Shown here one piece after another: positions 6,268 to 11,904 of a stretch of DNA of 11,904 nucleotides (its first letter is position 1; each line of letters starts with the position of its first letter). The notes beneath the pieces are model-generated. The model saw nothing but the letters and a program-made list of their open reading frames with translations. It ran no database searches and was not told the origin of the DNA. Made by a program: the position numbers and the translations under genes. Source of the DNA: Myxococcota bacterium (GTDB lineage Bacteria; Myxococcota_A; Polyangia; HGW-17; JAJRWW01); NCBI GenBank assembly GCA_024276595.1, contig JAJRWW010000315.1, forward strand, positions 1-11,904. Reading direction: 5' to 3'.

Positions 6268-7173
6268 ATGACAGGCGACAACCGACTCCACCTCCAGACC
6301 CGGCCCCGGGTGAGCTTCATTGGGCTGGAGGGCGCCTACTCCCACCTCGCCTGTGCCGAAGCCCTCGGTGAGCTCGTGCCCCTGCCCTGCTCCACCTTTG
6401 AGGAGGCCTGTGCGGCCCTGGCCGATGGTCGGGCGGTGCGCGCAATGATCCCCATCGAGAACAACCAGGTGGGCCGGGTGGCGGACATCCACCAGCTCCT
6501 GCCCGAGGCTGACCTGGCCATCGTGGGAGAGCATTTTCAGACAGTGGAGCACCGCCTCCTGGTCCCCCCGGGAGCCAGCCTCCACAGCATCGAGGCGGTG
6601 CACAGCCACGTGCAGGCGCTCGCCCAGTGCCACACGTTCTTGCGCGACCTGGGGGTGAGGGACGTTGTGGAGGCCGACACGGCCGGGGCCGCCAGCACGG
6701 TCGCCGCCCTCGGCGATCCCGCCCACGCTGCCATCGCCTCCGACCTGGCCGCAGAGCTCTTTGGCCTGGAGGTGCTCGCCGAGGAGATCGCCGACTCTCC
6801 GAACAACACCACTCGCTTCATAATCCTGGCCCGCCAGCGGGTCACTCCCCACCCGGACGACGGCCCTGTCATCACCACTATCCTCTTCAAGGTGCGCTCG
6901 GTGCCGGCGGCCCTGTACAAGGCCCTGGGCGGCTTCGCCACCAACGGCGTGAACCTCACCAAGCTGGAGAGCTACCTGCTGGGCGACCGCTTCACCGTTG
7001 CCCAGTTCTATGCAGACCTGGTGGGTCATCCAGAGGATCCCAGGGTGGCGCTAGCCCTGGAGGAGCTCCGCTTCTTCAGCGAATGGCTCCAGATCCTGGG
7101 CACCTACCCTGCCCACCGCTTCCGCGGCCTCCCAGGCCGCTCCGGCGCCCCAACCCCTAACGCAAAACAATAA
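6268..7173 (+). CDS. pheA: Prephenate dehydratase (monofunctional, with ACT domain)
   Basis: This 301-residue cytoplasmic enzyme converts prephenate to phenylpyruvate in phenylalanine synthesis. The catalytic part spans about 14-190 and shows GLEGAYSHLA (19-28), IPIEN (61-65), GRVADIH (69-75), DTAGAAS (137-143) and the Thr-Arg-Phe catalytic motif (182-184 in NNTTRF). The ACT regulatory domain (about 200-285) has ALYKALGGFATNGVNLTKLES and ends ILGTYPAHRFR. It reads ESYL where the Phe-binding ESRP motif sits in many other PheA proteins. ESY(M/L), GRVADIHHLLP-like and YPAHP-like stretches are usual in alphaproteobacterial PheA. There is no chorismate mutase domain. The gene starts 8 nt after the GltD-like stop with only a weak GAGG 13 nt upstream, so coupled translation is likely. 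GTG at 6310 is a possible but less likely start. Confidence 0.94.
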   Translation: MTGDNRLHLQTRPRVSFIGLEGAYSHLACAEALGELVPLPCSTFEEACAALADGRAVRAMIPIENNQVGRVADIHQLLPEADLAIVGEHFQTVEHRLLVPPGASLHSIEAVHSHVQALAQCHTFLRDLGVRDVVEADTAGAASTVAALGDPAHAAIASDLAAELFGLEVLAEEIADSPNNTTRFIILARQRVTPHPDDGPVITTILFKVRSVPAALYKALGGFATNGVNLTKLESYLLGDRFTVAQFYADLVGHPEDPRVALALEELRFFSEWLQILGTYPAHRFRGLPGRSGAPTPNAKQ

Positions 7174-7199
7174 TAACGGGGTTCGTTAGCCGCGACCTC

Positions 7200-7225
7200 C
7201 CTGGGGCGGCGGCCAGATCCCCGGG
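7200..7225. terminator. Weak stem-loop between convergent genes (possible shared terminator)
   Basis: CCTGGGG (7200-7206) can pair with CCCCGGG (7219-7225) with one G-T pair and a 12-nt loop, in the 64-nt gap between pheA and the convergent exported-protein gene. There is no T run on either side. The placement suggests a two-way terminator, but the structure alone is weak evidence. Confidence 0.25.
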
Positions 7226-7237
7226 AGCGACGGCCCT

Positions 7238-8167
7238 TCAGGGAGCAGGCCTGTGGGGCGGCGCCCTGCCCGCCGGCTTGGGGCCGGCGGCCTTGGGCCG
7301 GGCGGTGGAGGCCCTCGCGACTGCAAAGGAGAGGTCGTCGAAGTGGCTCCTCGCGTCCGCCTTGGTCCAAAGACCCAGCCTGCCGGCTCCGGAGAAGGTG
7401 GCGTCATTTTTCTCGAGCCTCTTTCTGCCATCCAGGCTCACGGTGATGCGGTCCCCTACCATGGTCACCTCCAGGTGGTGCCACGCCCTGTGGTCCACCC
7501 GCAGCGTGGTGCCCGCCAGCATCTTCCGGCGACCGCCCTTGACGTGGTACAGGCGCAGGTTGTCCTCCAGGGGGTTGTACCTGGCCACGTAGTAGTTCTT
7601 CTCGTCCATGGCCCGCCACAGGAGGCCTCCACCCTGGTCCACCTTGCCCCGCACCGCCCGCAACCAGACCGATAGCCACAGATCCCGGTAGCGGTTGCCC
7701 CGACCCTTGAGCAGGAGCACGTTGAACGCGCTGTCGTCCCCAGCGGCGAGCTGCGCCAGCACGCCCTTGCCGCTCCTGGCGCTCTCGTCTCTTGCCAGGG
7801 CCCACCTGCCGGTCATGGAGAACATGCTCGCTGGGAGGTGCCCCCGCTCTCCCGAGTCGAAGTCCACTGTCACACCCGAGAGAAGCTCCACCCGGGGATC
7901 CCAAGCCAGGAGCCCGGGCGCAGCAGGCCTGGCCTGGGCAGGCCTGGCCGCCGCTCGCCTGGGCACAGCAGACCTGGGCGCCACACGCCTCGCCTCCGCC
8001 CCCACCGCCATGACCCTGAGCTGCACTGGCTGCGCCCGACGGCCCTCAGCCACCATGCCGGCGCGACCATTCGTCTCCGATCCACGCCCCCCCTGCTCGG
8101 TTGGAGCTCCCTTGCATTGACAGAGCACCAAAACCGCGGCTGCAAAAATGCCAAGCACTACTCTCAT
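7238..8167 (-). CDS. Exported protein with DUF1080-like concanavalin domain
   Basis: This is a 309-residue protein. Residues 1-18 are an export signal (MRVV, then a hydrophobic core ending LVLCQCKG). Cys16 or Cys18 could be lipidated, but neither has a good lipobox, so the anchoring is unsure. Residues 22-90 are a polar, then Ala/Pro/Arg-rich linker. Residues about 100-283 form a concanavalin-like beta-sandwich of the DUF1080/LamG kind, with GGGLLWRAMDEKNYYVARYNP (about 179-199), the YHVKGGRRK strand, WHHLEVTMVGDRITVSLDG (229-247), GLWTKADA and FDDLSF. Such domains occur in sugar-binding and glycoside-hydrolase-like proteins, and no catalytic residues can be assigned here. The C-terminal 25 residues are basic and Pro-rich. 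AAGGAG about 9 nt before the ATG at 8167 supports the start. It lies 107 nt downstream of the DUF192 gene and converges on pheA. Confidence 0.8.
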   Translation of the reverse strand: MRVVLGIFAAAVLVLCQCKGAPTEQGGRGSETNGRAGMVAEGRRAQPVQLRVMAVGAEARRVAPRSAVPRRAAARPAQARPAAPGLLAWDPRVELLSGVTVDFDSGERGHLPASMFSMTGRWALARDESARSGKGVLAQLAAGDDSAFNVLLLKGRGNRYRDLWLSVWLRAVRGKVDQGGGLLWRAMDEKNYYVARYNPLEDNLRLYHVKGGRRKMLAGTTLRVDHRAWHHLEVTMVGDRITVSLDGRKRLEKNDATFSGAGRLGLWTKADARSHFDDLSFAVARASTARPKAAGPKPAGRAPPHRPAP

Positions 8168-8205
8168 GTCCCTGGGCTCCTTTTCGAAAGACCGTCCCTC
8201 GTGGG

Positions 8206-8234
8206 GTCATACCGCCACCAGGGAGGATCCGCAA
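8206..8234 (-). promoter_or_regulatory. Weak candidate promoter for the DUF1080-like gene
   Basis: On the minus strand TTGCGG (8229-8234) and TATGAC (8206-8211) are separated by 17 nt inside the 107-nt gap after the DUF192 gene. The match is partial (three and four of six bases). If real, it would let the downstream gene be expressed separately. Otherwise the two form one operon. Confidence 0.28.
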
Positions 8235-8274
8235 TCTGATAGCTGCCAAGATCGGCCCCGCGGCTCCCCAGGGC

Positions 8275-9198
8275 TCACGGCAGGGAGAAGCTGACGCTGG
8301 CCCCGCGAGCGACCCCGTGGCGGCGGGCAAAGCCCGCCGGAACCTCCAGCACGTATCGGCTCAGGGCGTTGCCCACGCCGAGCCCCCGCTCGTCGCGCGG
8401 CCGGGCCCGGTGTACGACCCCGGTCACCCGGAAGTCGTCGTTGATGAAGATCATGTCCAGGGAGATCAGGGTGTTCTTCATCCAAAAAACCAGCCTGGAG
8501 GAGCGCTCGAAACGAAACAGCATCCCCCCCAGGGCCGGGAGGGACCTCCTCCACATGAGCCCCATGGTCCGCTCGGGCCCCGTCAAGGCCAGCTCCGCCA
8601 GGACTCGCACCGGTGGGCGGTGGAGGGGCAAGATCTTCACCGGCGTCAGGACCCGCCTTGCCCGAGCCCCCTCGGGGAGGGAGAAGGACACCTGGACGCC
8701 CGGCGCCAACCCGCTCCTGCGGCTGCCCTCGGGCGGCAGCACCAGCGCGTAGCGGTGCAGCCTGGGCGCCAGGCTCACTCGCCTGCTGCTGCTCGGAGGC
8801 ACGGAGACCCCCACCCGGAGCACCCGCTTCTGGCTGTCTAAAAGCACAATGTCCACCGGCCCGGTGGCCGTGGTGTGGTCGATGCCCAGGGCCCGATCTC
8901 GAGGGTAGGCGTAGAGAACACCGTCGCCGGAGAGCTTGCCCAGGGGCCTCGCTCGCTGGGCGTAGGTGGCTCGCAGGGCCACCTTCAATACCCTGGCTTT
9001 CCCTCCGGCCCTGGGGACACGCACGGACAGCCGCCATGGGCCTTTTGGAGGGCTCGGTGAGCTCCTCCTGCTCCTGCAGCAGGTGGGCGACAGGAGGACG
9101 AGAAGCGCCAGCCCTTGCAGCAGAAAGGCCCGCGGGAACGCCAACCCCTGGCTCACATGTGCCGCCGAGAAGGAGATTGGGCGCGGGGGTGCTGTCAT
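8275..9198 (-). CDS. Exported protein with two tandem DUF192 domains
   Basis: This is a 307-residue protein. A hydrophobic segment at about 24-38, after a 23-residue N-terminal stretch, ends in SPTCC and looks like an export signal. Cys40 may be lipidated. The second DUF192 domain (197-307) is clear: ERTMGLMWR, GGMLFRF, FWMKNT (W at 239), LDMIFIN, RYVLEVPAG and the closing SVSFSLP. The first copy (about 71-174) follows the same order but is eroded: QRARPLGK, GVLYAYPRD, IDHTT for WMKNT, VDIVLLD, HRYALVLP, VQVSFSLP. DUF192 proteins are small beta-rich proteins, mostly periplasmic or lipoproteins, of unclear function. The start at 9198 has no good ribosome binding site. A non-ATG start nearer the hydrophobic segment, such as GTG or TTG around residues 16-20, is possible. 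Confidence 0.85.
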   Translation of the reverse strand: MTAPPRPISFSAAHVSQGLAFPRAFLLQGLALLVLLSPTCCRSRRSSPSPPKGPWRLSVRVPRAGGKARVLKVALRATYAQRARPLGKLSGDGVLYAYPRDRALGIDHTTATGPVDIVLLDSQKRVLRVGVSVPPSSSRRVSLAPRLHRYALVLPPEGSRRSGLAPGVQVSFSLPEGARARRVLTPVKILPLHRPPVRVLAELALTGPERTMGLMWRRSLPALGGMLFRFERSSRLVFWMKNTLISLDMIFINDDFRVTGVVHRARPRDERGLGVGNALSRYVLEVPAGFARRHGVARGASVSFSLP

Positions 9199-9316
9199 GG
9201 TGAGGGAGCCTATCGGCCGGACTGGAGAGATTCAAGCAGAGAGTGGAGAGCGCACGGTCCGGCAGCGAGCCACCCGGCTGGGTACGCTCGTGCAGGGGGC
9301 GCTCACAAATGAGAAG

Positions 9317-9345
9317 CTGGCACTTTGCCTACATTGGTGTACAAT
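9317..9345 (+). promoter_or_regulatory. Promoter for the HExxH membrane protein gene (leaderless start predicted)
   Basis: CTGGCA (9317-9322, four of six) and TACAAT (9340-9345, five of six) are separated by 17 nt. A start 7-8 nt after the -10 falls at 9352-9353, on the A of the ATG. No ribosome binding site precedes that ATG, which fits a leaderless mRNA. Confidence 0.5.
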
Positions 9346-9353
9346 GTAGGCAA
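9325..9353. promoter_or_regulatory. 29-bp dyad over the -10 box and start codon (candidate operator)
   Basis: TTGCCTACATTG (9325-9336) and CAATGTAGGCAA (9342-9353) are perfect 12-bp inverted arms around GTGTA. The dyad covers the -10 hexamer, the predicted transcription start and the first base of the ATG. Its size and 5-bp centre suit a dimeric helix-turn-helix repressor. It lies in the 154-nt divergent gap, so it could also affect the DUF192 gene. Confidence 0.6.
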
Positions 9354-10198
9354 TGGGTCCCATCACAGACACCCTGGCCCTGGCGGGGCGTGACTTCGCC
9401 ACCCAGGTGGTGACCATCCTGGGCGGCCTGTCGCTGCTCACCCTGCTCCTGCACCTGGTGGAGCGGCGCGTCTCTCGCCGGCTGTCCCATCGCTTTGGCT
9501 GGCGCAGCGTGCTTGTCACGGGGTGGCTCGGGGTGCCCCTTCACGAGCTGTCACACCTTGTGGTCTGCTGGATCTTCCGCCACCGAATCGTGGCCTACCG
9601 GCTGTTCGACCCTGACCCCCGCACCTGCACGCTGGGGTACGTGCAGCACGCCTACGGCAGGCGGAGCCCTTTACAGATCGTGGGCAACTTTTTCATAGGC
9701 GTCTCCCCGCTGCTGGCAGGCTCCTTGGCGCTGCTCGTGGGCCTTGCCGTGCTTCTGCCCGGCACGTCTCCCCCTCTCACCACGGAGCCTGCTCCCGCGC
9801 AGATCACCGCGCAGCTCCTGCAAGTGGGCGCCATGGCCCAGGCGACCCTCACCCGCATGTTCTCCGTGCAGCACCTGGTCTCATGGCAGCTCTGGGTCTT
9901 TCTGCTGCTGGCGCTGTGCGTGGGAGCACACATGAGCCCCAGCCAGCCGGACCTCTCGGGGGGCCTCCCAGGGCTGCTGTTGCTCCTGTGCTCCATGTTC
10001 GGGCTGAACGTGCTCAACAGGAGCCTCGGCCTCTGGGCCCCCGAGCTCTGGGCGAGGGTCGTTGCCGGGGTGCTCTCACCCTTGCTGGCGGTGCTCTGTG
10101 TGGCCCTGGTGCTCCAGACGGCCTTCTGGCTGGCCGTGGAGGTGACCGTGCGCCTCACCACCCCACGCCGCGCGGTGCGCCTGGGCTACGAGGGCTGA
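9353..10198 (+). CDS. Integral membrane protein with HExxH motif (M50-like putative metalloprotease)
   Basis: This is a 281-residue, very hydrophobic protein with about six membrane segments (near 15-35, 52-77, 110-137, 175-192, 204-222 and 236-264). HELSH at 64-68 inside a hydrophobic helix is the zinc-binding HExxH of intramembrane metalloproteases. GNFFIGVSPLLAG (111-123) and AHMSPSQPDLSGG (192-204) look like further conserved blocks. Asp200 is a candidate third zinc ligand (inference). The classic M50 NPDG-type block is not seen, so this is M50-like rather than a standard RseP or SpoIVFB. Substrate and role are unknown. It is transcribed divergently from the DUF192 gene, and the TolC-family gene follows 116 nt later. 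The start overlaps the operator dyad. Confidence 0.78.
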   Translation: MGPITDTLALAGRDFATQVVTILGGLSLLTLLLHLVERRVSRRLSHRFGWRSVLVTGWLGVPLHELSHLVVCWIFRHRIVAYRLFDPDPRTCTLGYVQHAYGRRSPLQIVGNFFIGVSPLLAGSLALLVGLAVLLPGTSPPLTTEPAPAQITAQLLQVGAMAQATLTRMFSVQHLVSWQLWVFLLLALCVGAHMSPSQPDLSGGLPGLLLLLCSMFGLNVLNRSLGLWAPELWARVVAGVLSPLLAVLCVALVLQTAFWLAVEVTVRLTTPRRAVRLGYEG

Positions 10199-10237
10199 TC
10201 GGCGGCGCTCGCCCCATGCGCGACCGCTGCGGCGACT

Positions 10238-10257
10238 CCGGGAGCCTCGGGTCCCGG
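10238..10257. terminator. Short hairpin after the HExxH gene (possible terminator)
   Basis: CCGGGA (10238-10243) and TCCCGG (10252-10257) pair perfectly around an 8-nt loop, and two more pairs follow outside one mismatch. It lies 40 nt after the stop. No T run follows, so termination is only a possibility. Confidence 0.3.
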
Positions 10258-10259
10258 TG

Positions 10260-10268
10260 TGCTACTGT
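10260..10268 (+). promoter_or_regulatory. Weak extended -10 element before the TolC-family gene
   Basis: TGC followed by TACTGT (10263-10268) resembles an extended -10. No -35 box is visible at the right distance. It would give a leader of about 40 nt. A link to the upstream gene by read-through is equally possible. Confidence 0.22.
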
Positions 10269-10314
10269 GGCTGCTGAAGATCCACAAGACCCGGATAACA
10301 AGGAGCATGGCCGA

Positions 10315-11904
10315 ATGAAAGACACGAAGCTACACTGGGGCTCGGCTTGTCTCGTGGGCATCCTGTCCCTCGCGGGCGCCCCGCTCACCGCTCAGGCCGC
10401 ACCCGGAGCCGGCTCGGAGCACAGCTCGGGTCATTGGGGCCCCAACAGGCTGAGCTTCTCGCGTGTGCTCTCCATGGCCTTGCGGCACAACAGGGATCTG
10501 CTAACGGCGCGCGTGGACTTTGCAGCGGCAAGCCAGGATCTGCGCGCGGCCAAGGGGGAGTATGATCCCCGCCTGGACGCCGGGGTTGCCTTCAGCCAGT
10601 CATCCAGCGCGGTGGTGGAGGGGCTCAACATCCAGCGGCTCAAGAGCACCCTGTTCTCGTACAACCTCTCGGTGACCCAGAAGCTCCCGACCGGGGGATC
10701 GGTTAGCCTGGGTCTTGTCACGAGCCGATCCACGGATCTCAGCCGCTACAGCTTCGGAGGCAGCCCCATCGAGAACGACACCACCACCTGGGATACGGCC
10801 ATAACCCTCACGGTCACCCACCCGCTGCTCAAGGGGGTTGGCCTGGACCGCAACCTGGCCGCCATCCGGCAGGCGCGGCTGCTGCAGGATGCCGCCCGCT
10901 GGAACCACTGGGCCAAGGCCCAGGCGGTGGTGAGGGATCTGCTCAAGGCCTACCTGGACGTGGCAGAGGCCCAGGCAGCCGTGGCGGTTCAGCAGGAGGC
11001 CGTGGATCGCGCCGGCCAGGAGCTGCACCGGGTCGAGGCGCTGCTGGAGGTGGGGCGCATCGCCCCCACGGAGCTGGTGGAGCACCGATTCGCTGTGGCT
11101 CAGCAGCGGCGCAAGCTCCTGGAGGCCCGCACCCTCTGGCTGCAGAGATCGCTCACCCTGCGAGCCATGATCGGGCGGCGAGTGGAGCTCCGCCGAGGCG
11201 CTGGATCGGGCAGCCAGCTCGTGGAAACCACTGTGCCGAGAAACCCATTCGGCACGGAGGGCCCCTCCCCCGAGCAGGCCGCCCGGGCGGCCGAGAGAAG
11301 CAGCAAGGCCCTGGCCGCGGCCATGCGGGAGCTGAAGATGAAACGCATCGCAGTCTCCATGGCTCGCAGAGACACCTGGCCCACCCTGGATCTGAGCGCA
11401 TCCTTCGGACCCCAGGGGCGTGCCACGTCCTTCTCCACCGCTCACGAGACCATGTTCAAGTGGAAGAGCCTGGGCGGGTCCGTTGGCCTGACCTTCAGCT
11501 ACCTTGTGGGCAACAGGGCGGCCAGGGCGGCCCTTGCCAGGGCGCGACTCGATGTGAAGCGCAAGGGCCTCGACATTGCACAGATGCGCCAGGCCATTAC
11601 CGTGGAGGCCATGCGCCTGGCCGCCACCTTGAGGCTTCAGCGCAAGCTCTGGCAGACAGCAAGGGCGGAGGCCAACCTCGCTGCCCTGCGCCTGCAAAAC
11701 GAGCGCAAGAAGTACCTGGCGGGTCGGAGCAGCAGCTTCGTGCTGCTGGGGATGCAAAACGACCTGGTGGCTGCCCGCCACAAGCTCTTCGCCGCGAGGG
11801 TGGGCTGGTTGAAAAAGAGAGTGGATCTCGCCGCCCTCATGGGTGATCTTCTCAGGCGTCTGGGCCTGCGTGTCCGCATGGGCTCCAGGCCCCGCCTGGA
11901 AAAA
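10315..11904 (+). CDS. TolC-family outer-membrane efflux protein (3' end cut by window edge)
   Basis: The frame is open for 530 codons from the ATG at 10315 to the window edge, with no stop. Residues 1-28 are a type I signal peptide (hydrophobic core VGILSLAGAPLTA, likely cut after AQA). The mature part shows the TolC/OEP plan. There is LSFSRVLSMALRHNRDL at the start of the first repeat, then the coiled helix RVDFAAASQDLRAAKGEYDPRL. A beta segment (YNLSVTQKLPTGGSVSLGL) follows, then long Ala/Arg/Gln-rich helices (about 185-285). A second repeat runs from about 320, with AAERSSKALAAAMRELKMKR and the beta strand VGLTFSYLVGN before the last helices. Such trimers form the outer-membrane exit duct of efflux pumps and type I secretion systems. 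The pump and adaptor genes are not in the window and may lie beyond it. AGGAG at 10301-10305 is 9 nt before this ATG. Confidence 0.9.
   Translation, partial: MKDTKLHWGSACLVGILSLAGAPLTAQAAPGAGSEHSSGHWGPNRLSFSRVLSMALRHNRDLLTARVDFAAASQDLRAAKGEYDPRLDAGVAFSQSSSAVVEGLNIQRLKSTLFSYNLSVTQKLPTGGSVSLGLVTSRSTDLSRYSFGGSPIENDTTTWDTAITLTVTHPLLKGVGLDRNLAAIRQARLLQDAARWNHWAKAQAVVRDLLKAYLDVAEAQAAVAVQQEAVDRAGQELHRVEALLEVGRIAPTELVEHRFAVAQQRRKLLEARTLWLQRSLTLRAMIGRRVELRRGAGSGSQLVETTVPRNPFGTEGPSPEQAARAAERSSKALAAAMRELKMKRIAVSMARRDTWPTLDLSASFGPQGRATSFSTAHETMFKWKSLGGSVGLTFSYLVGNRAARAALARARLDVKRKGLDIAQMRQAITVEAMRLAATLRLQRKLWQTARAEANLAALRLQNERKKYLAGRSSSFVLLGMQNDLVAARHKLFAARVGWLKKRVDLAALMGDLLRRLGLRVRMGSRPRLEK

Noticed and set aside
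5962..7029. 355-codon minus-strand open frame antisense to the GltD fusion end and pheA
   Set aside because: Composition is typical of an antisense shadow, and the sense genes have full motifs.
7910..7985. Short repeated GCCTGGGC/CAGGCCTGG-like words
   Set aside because: They encode the Ala/Pro/Arg-rich linker of the exported protein and are irregular low-complexity codons rather than a regulatory or CRISPR-type repeat.
8207..9235. 342-codon minus-strand open frame in another frame over the DUF192 gene
   Set aside because: No domain is recognisable in it, whereas the 307-residue frame carries clear DUF192 motifs and an export signal.

Overview
The window is a GC-rich stretch of an ordinary-looking bacterial chromosome. 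It has no mobile elements, no CRISPR array, and genes packed closely on both strands. The organism looks like a Gram-negative bacterium of the deltaproteobacterial/myxobacterial kind. The pointers are a myxobacteria-style secreted lipoprotein (Asp-rich start after the lipobox Cys, Cys-rich DUF4215-type repeat, LamG domain), a TolC-family outer-membrane protein, and a small zinc-ribbon protein with a C-terminal membrane anchor. This assignment is inference, since no marker gene here settles it. The iron-sulfur flavoprotein operon suggests an anaerobic or facultative redox lifestyle.

Left part (1-1616). On the minus strand a tRNA-Leu(UAG) gene lies 31 nt upstream of a LamG lipoprotein gene that runs off the left edge. 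A promoter for the tRNA (and possibly for both) lies at 1180-1209. Divergent from it is a 115-residue zinc-ribbon/membrane-anchor protein with its own promoter and ribosome binding site.

Centre (1743-7173, plus strand). A four-gene operon starts from a good sigma70-type promoter whose -10 box lies inside a perfect 18-bp palindrome. Genes 1-3 encode a NuoE-like [2Fe-2S] protein, a NuoF-like FMN/NAD(H) protein with a C-terminal two-cluster ferredoxin domain, and a fusion of a NuoG-type [2Fe-2S] domain, a GltD/NfnB-type flavoprotein and a C-terminal ferredoxin domain. This is the module set of the Sporomusa-type Nfn (Stn) ferredoxin-dependent NADH:NADP+ transhydrogenase. It is therefore a candidate flavin-based electron-bifurcating complex. 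No hydrogenase, formate dehydrogenase or membrane complex I subunit is in view. The fourth gene, 8 nt downstream, is a prephenate dehydratase (pheA) of the type usual in Alphaproteobacteria.

Right part (7238-11904). On the minus strand are two exported proteins: one with tandem DUF192 domains and one with a DUF1080-like concanavalin fold. Divergent from them is an integral membrane protein with an HExxH motif. Its promoter, start codon and a 29-bp dyad are so tightly overlapped that the mRNA looks leaderless. Last is a TolC-family outer-membrane protein that runs off the right edge. Neither edge gene has a stop codon in the window.
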